Shown here piece by piece: positions 47,901 to 56,060 of a DNA stretch of 64,000 nt. Position numbers and translations under genes: made by a program. The first letter of the stretch is position 1. Each line of letters starts with the position of its first letter. The notes under the pieces are model-generated. The model saw nothing but the letters and a program-made list of their open reading frames with translations, was not told where the DNA came from and did no database searches. Source of the stretch: Diphasiastrum complanatum (lineage: Eukaryota; Streptophyta; Lycopodiopsida; Lycopodiales; Lycopodiaceae); NCBI GenBank assembly GCA_029204225.1, contig CM055095.1, forward strand, positions 24,462,190-24,526,189. The letters run 5' to 3'.

Positions 47901-48788
47901 ACTTTACTTTTGATCTATGTTGATGACATTATCTTAAGTGGTGGTAACAATCTAGATATAGATGAAATCAAGATGGCACTCAAAAGAGAGTTTGAAATTC
48001 AAGATCTTGGTAAACTTCATTATATCTTAGGAATAGAGATTATTAGAACTTCTAAATCTACATTCATATGTCAAGAAAAGTATGTTAACTCTATTCTAAA
48101 AAGGTTTCATATGGAAGATTGTAAAGTTGTTTCTACTCCTATGGAATCAAATGTAAAGCTAACTACAAGAAGTAATGAAAGATCCTTCAAGGACATTACT
48201 CTCTATAGAAAGCTAATAGGATCTCTTATATGGTTAACCATCACAAGACCTGATCTAAGCTTTGTGGTTGGTAAACTAAGTCAATTTATGCAAGATCCTA
48301 GTGAGGCTCATTGGAAGCTAGGAAAGAGAGTACTTAGATACATCTCGGGATCTAGAGATTTTGGCATCTTGTATGGAGGTACTACACCTAACCTTTGTGG
48401 ATTTTCAGATTCAGATTTTGCAGGTGATCAAATGGATAGGAAGTCAACAAGTGCCTTTGCAATCTATCTTGGAGATGGAGTGGTCTCATGGCTATCAAAG
48501 AAGCAACCAACTATCTCTCTATCTTCCACCGAAGCCGAGTACAAGGCATTAACAACATGCACCAAGGAGATTCTTTGGATCAAGAGGATGTTATTGGATC
48601 TTCACTTGCTGGAACCAGAGAAGACTCCAATCATACTTTGTGATAACCTTCCAGCCCAAAGCTTGGCAAGCAATCCTGTTTTTCATGCAAGGAGCAAGCA
48701 CATTGAGATTGCTCACCATTTTGTGAGATCAAGTCATTGCCAAAGAGGTGGAGCTTCAACATGTCTCTTCAAAGGAGTGTGTGGCTGA
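44949..48788 (+). CDS. Ty1/copia Gag-Pol polyprotein (copia C)
   Basis: An unbroken 1279-codon frame from ATG 44949. Gag: LESSERLSSSNYSTWKVRME and the UBN2-type core to about residue 210. Zinc knuckle CFYCGIKGHFANEC (about 249-262). Retropepsin WWIDSGASSHM (about 306-316). Pre-integrase VWHKRLGHPNF (about 439). Integrase core HSDIH, RSDNGGEY (about 566) and GVAERKN: D,D-35-E complete. RT from about 800, catalytic YVDDIILSG (about 988). RNase H with SDSDFAGDQ and SSTEAEYKA (about 1150-1200). The frame ends early: a net one-base insertion at about 48725-48732 diverts the last residues to a stop at 48786-48788. The other frame carries the normal C-terminus (VELQHVSSKECVADIFTKPL) to 48900. Loss affects only the RNase H tail. 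Otherwise all enzymatic motifs are present. Confidence 0.96.
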   Translation: MASNGGIMLESSERLSSSNYSTWKVRMESLLELNELMDIVAEIEERPLTLQEQQRFDKKAKRALHIIKMNVTNELLKEVGKCQSASEAWNALKKLFESKSTSRVLTLRRQIFSSRQREGESAHAFILRVKSLSDDLACIDENIKDGEIVQVMLNGLLNEHANLVQSFAIQKVLPSVVDLQEILLAEEHRLQSKLDGASLQGGGEEAFFTKGKFKGKGKGKGKWSKGSNFDHDDHSSSFSSTKNNKSKFKCFYCGIKGHFANECYKKKREQGERQGNLTIDEEEHNTCESLVMTSSLLANIDDNDPWWIDSGASSHMTRHKEYFTSLLSYEGEGNIIYTANDGQCDIKGIGTIPISLSTNRKANLENVLYIPSITKNLLSVSQMIDKGLDVEFIGDACLISKCGSLIAQGRRHGKLFKLDACVISNHEGCMAREQLTNQEVWHKRLGHPNFKSLEVMAKKELVLGLPKSLVANNSVCEHCALSKSHRLAYSRSTSRSKEAFQLVHSDIHSSSTTSNGGAKMYATFIDDFSRYTWIYLLKSKDEVFAAFVKFKNEMENQFNTKIKCLRSDNGGEYTSNRFKDFCIAHGIKREMSSPRTPQQNGVAERKNRTLCECAKAMRLHANLAKSFWGEALACANYLCNRWTSASLDGKTPHEVLYGRRPSVKHCRIFGCTCFVNITLDDRTKEDPSSKKGVFVGYSEVSKAYKVYIPSTKKVVISRDVIFHEENVSNVVDVDVDVPTNHHDVQDVLDEDGDATPKQTSRKTQRQRAKPSRLTYDEKGKQVVDNSNFAFLTSFDEPTCVGEAIQKKEWIQAMDHEHQALIKSNTWRLVKLPKDKKAIGCKWIFKIKTNQDGSINKYKARLVAKGYAQEYGIDYDETFAPVAKMVTIRILISLATLYDWDMWQMDVTNAFLNGDLEEDIYMEQPEGYVSHDEPNHVCYLQKSLYGLKQAPRSWYAKLNSFLLSQNFVMSEYDHSLYFRLNENDITLLLIYVDDIILSGGNNLDIDEIKMALKREFEIQDLGKLHYILGIEIIRTSKSTFICQEKYVNSILKRFHMEDCKVVSTPMESNVKLTTRSNERSFKDITLYRKLIGSLIWLTITRPDLSFVVGKLSQFMQDPSEAHWKLGKRVLRYISGSRDFGILYGGTTPNLCGFSDSDFAGDQMDRKSTSAFAIYLGDGVVSWLSKKQPTISLSSTEAEYKALTTCTKEILWIKRMLLDLHLLEPEKTPIILCDNLPAQSLASNPVFHARSKHIEIAHHFVRSSHCQRGGASTCLFKGVCG

Positions 48789-48900
48789 TATCTTCACCAA
48801 ACCATTGGGAAAGGACCTATATTTAATGCATAGATCTAATCTTGGAATGTGCTCAAAGACTATGTTGAAACTAGCATCCAATGTTGAAGAGGGAGTGTGA
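48789..48900 (+). pseudogene. Out-of-frame C-terminal tail of copia C Pol
   Basis: Downstream of the shifted stop, the neighbouring frame reads the conserved copia end (ADIFTKPLGKD, HRSNLGM, LASNVEEGV) and stops at 48898-48900, inside the first bases of the LTR. It belongs to the same gene. Confidence 0.85.
48883..48895 (+). other. Polypurine tract of copia C
   Basis: TTGAAGAGGGAG immediately before the 3' LTR start at 48896. Confidence 0.85.
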
Positions 48901-49550
48901 AAATTGTCAACATTTCCTAGCTAGTTTGAGGCCTAAATTGGCTAAAATTGTAAATAGTTTTGGTTCTGGAGTTTCACACGTGTGAACCAGGCCACAATGT
49001 TTTTATTTACTGTATTTTTTCAGTATGATGAAGTGTCAAACTTCATACCCTTCAAAATGAGACCATTTTGATGTATTTTGGTCATATAAGCCATTTTTAG
49101 CTATTTTTCCTATATAGGGAATATCTAGGGTCAAGTACCTTCTAGAGAGAGGAGAGAGAATCATCTTCCTCATCCATAAATAGTAGGGAAGTCGTGGAGA
49201 ACAGGTTGGAGAAACCTTTTGTATGCTTCATTGAGATCAATAGATCATTGTCATTGTTTCTTCCTCCATTGAGAGCATTGTTGTGTGTATTGTCTTCAAG
49301 CTATTGTGTATGATCTTAGGTGCTTTCCAAAAGTGGTAGGCTGATGTATTATGGACTGTATAATGTTATTTTGGGCCGCACTTGATGTTTATGGAAGTTT
49401 CCATTTGTGATAAATGCTTTTTGATCAAGTTCTTTGCATTCTAGGTAGCATAGAATGTGTTGCCAATTCCTAGCTTATGTAGTTTGGAGTGCAAGCATTC
49501 AAGCCAATGATCTTGGAGTTTAGATCCACTTAGGATCTGTATTTTTCACA
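48896..49550 (+). repeat. 3' LTR of copia C
   Basis: 655 bp, the same length as the 5' LTR and nearly identical; ends TTTTTCACA at 49550 followed by the right TSD AAAAT (49551-49555). Confidence 0.97.
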
Positions 49551-49555
49551 AAAAT

Positions 49556-49681
49556 AACAAGCAATCACAACAATAGCATAAGCAAGAGTGATTGGCAAAT
49601 GAGGATGCTTGAGCTCTCAAAATGATAGAGTCTCCTCGTCTCTATTAAGCATGAAAATAGTGTACAAATGGTGCCTTTTTC
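49556..49681 (-). repeat. Continuation of inverted family-A LTR after copia C
   Basis: Matches 53595-53725 of the intact inverted LTR (taacaagcaatcacaacaata..gtacaaatggtgc) and is then cut at about 49681, losing the outer roughly 350 bp of the LTR. Confidence 0.88.
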
Positions 49682-49996
49682 ACACCCCACCTGATTCACC
49701 AACAAAGGTTGCCGAGGGCAGCCAACCGCTGCCTGATGACGCATTTGTATAAACAATTTTTGTATCATCACCAGATCGGACGACCCTACCGCCCCAGATG
49801 GCATCAGGACAAATGAAAACCTGATCGAAGACAATGACGACGGAATTCCACAAGTCGTCGGGGGCCGATACAACACAAGCCCCTACCAGTGCCAGTGTAC
49901 CAGCTGCTCCCACAGATCTAATGTCGGCGTACCAAACTCTAGGAAAATACATCCTGAATGCGGTAGCGGCCAAAGCTATTTTGGAAAGCAGGGTCT
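49682..49996 (+). pseudogene. Passenger ORF C-terminal fragment before LTR A3
   Basis: The plus frame reads TPPDSPTKVAEGSQPLPDDA, two stops, then MTTEFHKSSGADTTQAPTSA and an Ala-rich helix-like part (LGKYILNAVAAKAILESRVL) that ends exactly where the A3 LTR starts. Higher GC and Pro/Ser/Thr content than neighbouring LTR DNA suggest former coding. The complementary strand is also open for 141 codons but runs into LTR sequence and is likely a shadow. Confidence 0.4.
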
Positions 49997-50803
49997 TGTT
50001 GGAGGTATTCCCAACAAAGTGTAAATAAATAAAATCCTCCAATAAAATGTGTTGCGAGGGCATGACATCTTGCATGTATAAGCCCATGGCCCAATGAGCA
50101 CGCAATTAAAGTTGTAAATAAAATAAACTTGACTTGGGCCTTGGAATTAAAATAAAACTAGAGGCCCAATGTCATTTTAAACTTAGAGATTACTTTTTAG
50201 AGTTGGGTCCAAATTGGGACTCACATGAATCTTGTGATTTCTAATGTACTTTTTGTGGACCCTTGGATCAAGTTGGGTCCAAGATGAATGGATAGGATCA
50301 TTGTGAATATGAGCCAATAGGATTGAGGGACAAGGGCCTTCCCCATTTTATAAAAAGACACCATTTGTACACTATTTTCATGCTTAATGAGGAGGAGGAA
50401 ACCCTGCCAATTTTGAAAGAGAAGCATCCTCATTTGCAATTCAATGCTTGCTATTGCTCTTGTTGTTTCCATTTGCTTTCAAGTTCATGCTTGTTGGTTT
50501 CAATAGTTTAAGTTTCTCCTTTAGCAAGTACAATGTGCATTTGAGCTAACCTCCACCCTCACTCTCTATCTCTCTCTCTCTTTCTCTTCCCTTCTCAATC
50601 TCTTCTTCTCCATTCCTTCTCTTCAACCAAGACCATGATGAATGTTAGTGTAGAGGATGAGTAGTATAGTGGTGAGTAGAGCTAAGGAATAAAGTAGGAA
50701 ACTAGCCAAAAGTAGCATCTATGCTTAGTTAGGTACCTATCCAGTGATCTAACCTTTGTTGACATGTGGAAGAGCTATACTACAAGAGATCTTCGACCCC
50801 ACA
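49997..50803 (+). repeat. Family-A gypsy 5' LTR, copy A3 (plus)
   Basis: Starts TGTTGGAGGTATTCCCAACA, ends CGACCCCACA before the PBS; TATA box at 50349-50356. Very similar to the LTR at 32915 and roughly 90% similar to the inverted LTR at 53263. Confidence 0.95.
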
Positions 50804-50804
50804 G

Positions 50805-51715
50805 TGGCGCCGTTGTCGGGGATAGGTTTCCACTAACTAGTTTAGCTGCATTCTAGCTAGTTTCTTGTTTTTTAGAGTAGTTTAAGTAGATTTGTGAGAG
50901 TTAGAGTTAGTTTTCTGTATTTTTTTTTGTGTTTGGACTGTTCACAACTAGCGGAGGAGGTGTGAGAGGGTAGAGGAGGCCCTGAACAACCTCTAAGGAC
51001 TTGAAACCCAAACCAATCATCCAAAAAACCCAAAAAACATACCAATCTGTATTTTGGAGGGGAAAAGAGCCAAAAAACTCATCAGCTCCAGAATCAGTGG
51101 GAATTAACCCTTGCATGACTGCCAGCAGCTCCAGGGTACTGTCCCAGACCTGCATAGAAGCCTGCGAGAGTTAGTTCCAAGCATATTGTAAAAATTAGAG
51201 ACAAATCATAAAAAATTCAAAAAACCTTTGGAAAAATCCAAAAAAATTTAAATTTTTATAAGAACTCTCGCAGAGCCCTCTGAAATTCTATCTAAGTGAG
51301 ACCAGGACATAGAGAAACTTGCAAGAGTTAGGTTGATGTATAAGTGTCTGTGCAAGATTTTCTAGTGAAAAAAAGAAGGTAAAGTACCAGTGAATCCTCG
51401 CAGACAGTGAAATTTTCAGTTCCAGTGGTCAAGAACTCTCGCAGAGGATTCTGAAGTTCCATCTGAGTGAGACAAGGACACAAAAGAGCTTGCAAGAGTT
51501 AGTTTGATTCCAGTGAGCTAAAAAATTGGATTTAATAGAAAACAATCACTAAAAAATGAAGATCCAACAAATCCTTCCAGTAAGAACTCTTGCAGACCCT
51601 CTCAATCGATTCAGAATGTCAATTTACATCAATGATGAAGCCTGCAAGAGTTAGTGTGAAGATATGGTGAAAATCAAGCCAAAAAAGTGGTTCTGAACCC
51701 TCGCAGACAGTAAAC
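50805..51715 (+). other. tRNA-Asp PBS (50805-50821) and leader of A3
   Basis: PBS TGGCGCCGTTGTCGGGG, then the family-A leader with two hairpin modules: 51263-51270/51322-51329 and 51434-51441/51493-51500, right arms decayed to CAAGAGTT, both loops 51 nt. The leader is shorter than in A2: it stops at the ccctcgcagacag motif (about 51714), where the passenger ORF begins. Confidence 0.87.
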
Positions 51716-51718
51716 ATC

Positions 51719-53180
51719 ATGTCTTCTACCGATTCTTCCCAGTCTCCGTGCTATACTATCCATCGTGATGTCCCATCTACAACGAACATCATGATCCTTC
51801 CTAGCACAAGCATGGTCACTCAATGGATGACCCTTGTGGGGCCTCTGCTCACTGCAATGAGTATTCATGAGAGAGCCTTTTCCAGCAAAATCAACATGGA
51901 TTTTATCACTCTTGTCTTCAGTACATGGAAGGAAGAGAAATCTAAATTTTATATCACTTTCCAAGGAGCCACACACAAGGTGCGCGTCACTGAGGCCGCC
52001 CTTGTAGCCGTAGGTATAGCATCCGGTACGCAGGCTTCACCCAATCACAAGTAGGCCAAACAGGCCATCAAGCCCTACATTGACCTCACCAATGATCTGC
52101 ACTGGACCAATGACAGATACTTTCTGGAAGCCATCACTGAGCCTTCAATCCACGCTGCTGCCCAGCTACTGAACAACTTCCTGATGGTTGGCAACCTCAG
52201 GCAAGACCGCATCACATCACAAATCCTCCATAGGATAGTGGAGTCTCACATCAAGTTGGCCAAAGCCCCTCTTGAACCATATAATTGGTTTAAGATTGTT
52301 TCTGGTGAGTTCAAACGAGCTATTAAGGCCAATACTAAGCAACAGTTTGCTGCTGACTCTTTATTGTCCCTTTTAACCACTTCTCACTTAGAAAACAAAA
52401 TCCATGGCTTCCACCTGGATTCTGTGCTTTCGGTCTACGAAGAAGCATCGACCAAGTCATCTCACCAGGCCTTGAGTTATCATAGTCGTCGTCATCCACG
52501 CAGCAAGATCGTCATTCTTGACTCGCCCCTTCCATGTCACGACGTCGCACTAGGCATACCTTGTCAGCTGCGCTTCCACCCCCTGCTACTGTTCGCAGTG
52601 AACTTCCCATTCCCCCAGTCTCTGATGCTTCTCCCGCCTCTGCTTCCAATATCGGACAGTCTGTGACCATTGGGCCTACCATTCCCATCATAGCTGCCTA
52701 GGCCGCCTCACCCCCACACACTGAAGCTACTTCACAAACATGCAGTTTTTCATGGATATGTTTGATGATTCCGATCCCCTTGGGGCTGCCAAAATATTTG
52801 AAATGCCCTAGAGCCCTACGCCCTTTGAACTTCAATCCCCTGGAAGAGGATTCGAACATATCCATGAATCTACTGTTGGTGTTGAAGATGTCAGCCGGCA
52901 ACCTCACACGGAAGATAGTCCAGCTACACTTCGGGTCGACAAAGCTGTGAAATCACCAAAACACTTTGACGCCATTGTGCCTGAGGGATTTGAAGATGAA
53001 GACATTTTTGAAGAAGAAGAAGTAGTGGCACCTATTCCATGCCAACGAAGGAGAGTTCTATCAGGTCCTCCTGCTGCTGCTGCCTCCACAACTGTCGATT
53101 TTGGTGACGGTCTCAGTTTGGTCTTAAGCCTTGTGCAAGTGATCCAGTCTATGCTGGATAAAAAGAAAGAAATGGAGTAG
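51719..53180 (+). pseudogene. Passenger ORF between inverted LTRs (A3)
   Basis: Starts MSSTDSSQSPCYTIHRDVPS three bases after the leader ends, where gag would normally be. First frame 51719-52480 with one in-frame TAG (52052): WKEEKSKFYITFQGATHKVR, then DRITSQILHRIVESHIKLAK and KIHGFHLDSVLSVYEE, apparently helical. Frameshift near 52480-52560 into a Pro/Ala/Ser-rich stretch (LPPPATVRSELPIPPVSDAS); a second shift near 52740 into MDMFDDSDPLGAAKIFEM, HFDAIVPEGFEDEDIFEEEE and a short C-terminal helix (LSLVLSLVQVIQSMLDKKKE), stop TAG at 53178. No gag, protease, RT or integrase motif. Similar overall plan to the passenger ORF at 19-20.7 kb. Function unknown. Confidence 0.55.
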
Positions 53181-53199
53181 AGAATCTCCGATTTGGGGT

Positions 53200-53261
53200 C
53201 CGAAAATAGCTAAAATGTAGCTAAACTAGTTAGTGGAAACCTATCCCCGGCATCGGTGCCA
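53200..53261 (-). other. Inverted leader stub and tRNA-Asp PBS
   Basis: aaaatagctaaaatgtag..ctaaactagttag is the reverse complement of the family-A leader start; the PBS complement is CCCCGGCATCGGTGCCA at 53245-53261. Confidence 0.87.
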
Positions 53262-53262
53262 C

Positions 53263-54075
53263 TATAGGGTCGAAGATCTTGCGTAGTATAGCCCTCCCGC
53301 CTGTCAACAAGGGTTAGATCACTGGATAGGTACCTAACTATGCATAGATGCTAAATTTAGTTAGTTTTCTACTTCCTCCCTAACTCTATTCACCACTAAC
53401 ACTACTCTCCCTTAACTCTACTCCTCTACACTAACATTCATCATGATTTGGGTGAAGGAAAGAGATAGAAAAGGAGAGGAAGAGAGAAGAGAAGAGAGAA
53501 AGAGAGAGAGATGAGATGGAGGTTAGCTCAAATGCTCAATGTCATTGCTTATGGAAAAACCTTAACTAGCATAACCAAAAAGCATGGGAAATGAAAATAA
53601 CAAGCAATCACAACAATAGCATAGGCAAGATTGATTAGCAAATGAGGATGCTTGAGCTCTCAAAATGGTAGAGTCTCCCCCTCTCTATTAAGCATGGAAA
53701 TAGTGTACAAATGGTGCATTTTTATAAAATGGGGAAGGCCCTTGCCCCTCAATCCTATTGGCTAATATTCAAATTGATCATATCCATTTATCTTGGACCC
53801 AACTTGATCCAAGGGTCCACAGAAAGTACATTGGAAATCACAAGATTCATGTGAGTCCAAAATTGGACCCAACTCTAAAAAGTAAACTCTAAGTTTAGAA
53901 TTAACTTTGGGCCTCAAGTTTTATTTTAATTACAAAGGGCCCAAGTCTATTATTTTATTTACAACTTCATTTGCGTGCTCATTGGGCTATGGACTTATAC
54001 ACGCAGGATGCCATGCCCTCGCAACACATTTTATTGGATGATTTTATTTATTTATACTTTGTTGGGAATATCCCC

Positions 54076-54079
<4 letters not shown>
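53263..54079 (-). repeat. Family-A gypsy 5' LTR, inverted copy
   Basis: 817 bp, complete: plus strand TATAGGGTCG...TGTTGGGAATATCCCCAACA. The outer end is the 20-bp near-palindrome (54060-54079). It contains CTTATACACGCAGG (53994-54007) and the inverted TATA box. With the plus LTR at 49997 it brackets the A3 passenger ORF. Confidence 0.95.
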
Positions 54080-54130
<51 letters not shown>

Positions 54131-54145
54131 TTTCTCTTACCTCTT

Positions 54146-54186
<41 letters not shown>
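54080..54186. repeat. (CA)n and (TC)n microsatellites
   Basis: (CA)n at about 54078-54126 immediately outside the inverted LTR, then (TC)n at about 54150-54186. Confidence 0.97.
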
Positions 54187-54189
<3 letters not shown>

Positions 54190-54530
54190 TCTAGAACCTA
54201 CTCACCATCCATAGCCTAGATGGCCATGCATGTCACACCATCCATAACCTAATGGCCATGCATGTCAAACCATCCATAACCTGATGGCCATGAATGTCAC
54301 ACCATCCATAGCCTGAAGGCCTTGCATGTTTGATTTGGAACTTGCATGTATGATTTGAAGCTTGCATGTCAGAACTAGAGCTTGCATGTCATACCATCTC
54401 TAGCCTAATGACTTTGCATGTTGGATTTGATGAAGCTTGCATGTCAGATCTGAAGCTTGCATGTCAGATTTGATTCATGCATGTCATGCCATCTAATGTC
54501 AAATGCCTATGCATGCTCCACTCTTGATCA
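54190..54530. repeat. Minisatellite with GCATGTCA core
   Basis: About three to four units of roughly 33 bp (accatccataacctgatggcc, atgcatgtcac) grade into a second repeat (gcttgcatgtcagatctgaa). Every unit contains GCATGTC(A/G) or a close variant. Confidence 0.85.
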
Positions 54531-55097
54531 TTAAGCTATTGCATGTCATAAGAAACCACTTTTCCTTTGTATGAGATTCTTTAAGATCCAAAATTTGTTA
54601 ACATCTAATTGATGTATAGATTCAAGAATCCATCTTCCCTAACCACTGTATATGTATTTGGACTTGGGCCATTTGATCTTGGGCCATTTGATCCTGCATA
54701 ATTTAAAAGAAAAATCCTTCAAAGGGGGGGGGGATTTCCATCTTGACCCCTCAACAAGTCTCACGAATGAATGTTGAATTACTTCATTAAGCTTCGAGTT
54801 CTTTTCGGATTTGTTCAACAGTGTTTTGTTGATTTGTTTCTTTTTAAGACAATGTTAAAGTCATGACTAGAGAATTTAGGAGACCTTCACTTCAAGTTCA
54901 CAGTTTGGTATTAGAGCCAAGGTCTACTATTTTTCTTTCTTTGTGAAATTGTTGTGAAGGCCTTGTGTATTCATTCTTGAAACAAATGCCAATACATCGG
55001 ACTTTTTATGTTTACTTTCGAATAGATGTCCCTTTCACTCAGAATTACCTTCTTCTTACAAGATCTCTTTAATATTAGAGCTAATAGACTCCATTTG
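54531..55097 (+). repeat. Probable copia LTR end with decayed PBS
   Basis: TGGTATTAGAGCC at 54906-54918 is one base from the initiator tRNA-Met PBS TGGTATCAGAGC and follows ..agttcacag, so 54531-54905 may be the 3' part of a copia 5' LTR. No partner LTR or ORF is visible; about 54930-55097 is leader-like and cut by element D. A G run lies at 54725-54733. Confidence 0.45.
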
Positions 55098-55258
55098 ACA
55101 TGACCAGCTCTCTTGACTTGACCTAACCTACATTAGGAGTGGGTTTCCACCTGGAATTTTGGCCATACATGTGTGGAACCCAATTATGTACAAAATTTAC
55201 ACTATTCTTCATGGTTTTTGATCAAGCTAGATTTGCCAATTTTTGGCAATTCTTCACA
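55098..55258 (-). repeat. Truncated 3' LTR of copia D
   Basis: 161 bp matching 60200-60361 (acatgaccaactctcttga .. tttttggcaattcttcaca). On the minus strand it begins TGTGAAGAATTGCC directly after a PPT, so it is the 3' LTR of the minus-strand element. Confidence 0.88.
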
Positions 55259-55272
55259 CCTCCTCAAATTTA
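55259..55272 (-). other. Polypurine tract of copia D
   Basis: Minus strand TAAATTTGAGGAGG abuts the 3' LTR. Confidence 0.7.
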
Positions 55273-55467
55273 ACTTGATCTATCTACAACTCTCTTGCTA
55301 GATGAATGAATGCTTTTAGAAGTGTCTAAAAAATTTAGCTACAAACAAGGAAATTTTGAGACTCCAATAGAGAATGATGTCCATGAAGGATCTTTCACCA
55401 CCTCTTAAAGGATCCCTTACAAGATGTTCCACTAATGTGTCTATATACATGTAGCACACTTCAAAAA

Positions 55468-56060
55468 CTATACATCATGCCAAGCCATGGATTCCAAGGC
55501 ATTTTGTGCACTTGAAGATACATCAATTGAATTATTAAGTGCATACATAATGTTTCCAAAGACAACTTGCCTTGCTTGATCCATATGATTAAGCCTAGAT
55601 GGCTCCATCTTGATACTCAAGGTTCTTTTTGGAGTCCTCGGGTCTTGAGCTTGATCCTCCACTTGACTTGACTCCAAAATATCAATGAATTGAATAAGGT
55701 GTTGATCCAAAAGCTTCTTCAAGTTTACAAATCTTCCACTCTTGAAAGATCACATTTTCACCATTGACAAATTCTTTGGTGGAAAACAAGTAGATTCTAC
55801 AATCTCTACTTGAAGACAAAACAATACCATTATTCCTATCATTGAAATAGGATAATCTGTGGTTCTTACATTGGAATGATCATGAACAAAGCATGTGGAT
55901 ACAAAGATTTCCAAAGCAAATAACGTTTAATCTTTTATGACTCTATTCAAACTATTACAAAAATAGTTATCCAATGAAATTGCTTTATCAACAACAAATG
56001 TAGATTTGAAAGCATCTAATTTCATTGTCTTGTCATAAAGAGTACTAAACACCATAGATA
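55468..56060 (-). pseudogene. Copia D integrase-RT linker remnant
   Basis: Minus-strand frames give DRNNGIVLSSSRDCRIYLFS and FVNGENVIFQEW (about 55835-55720), like the end of copia integrase before RT. An open 84-codon piece (55722-55468) with AQNALESMAWHDV follows, like the first helix of copia RT. RT, RNase H and most of integrase are deleted. Confidence 0.55.

Larger units (their letters stand above)
43122..49550 (+). mobile_element. Nearly intact Ty1/copia retrotransposon (element C)
   Basis: 6429 bp with 655-bp LTRs (43122-43776, 48896-49550) beginning TGTGAAAATTGTC and ending TTTTTCACA, TSD AAAAT, initiator tRNA-Met PBS, PPT and a single long gag-pol ORF. The two LTRs differ at only three positions by eye (in the agagataggag/agagagaggag block, in agagtcatc/agaatcatc and in aatgctatt/aatgttatt), so it is the youngest insertion here. 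It lies within an inverted family-A LTR. Confidence 0.97.

Noticed and set aside
49680-50105. 141-codon minus-strand frame
   Set aside because: Half of it is the complement of the A3 LTR; the opposite strand has better coding composition. Treated as a shadow.
53971-54219. Frames with Thr-His and Ser-Leu repeats
   Set aside because: Translated (CA)n and (TC)n microsatellites beginning in LTR sequence.
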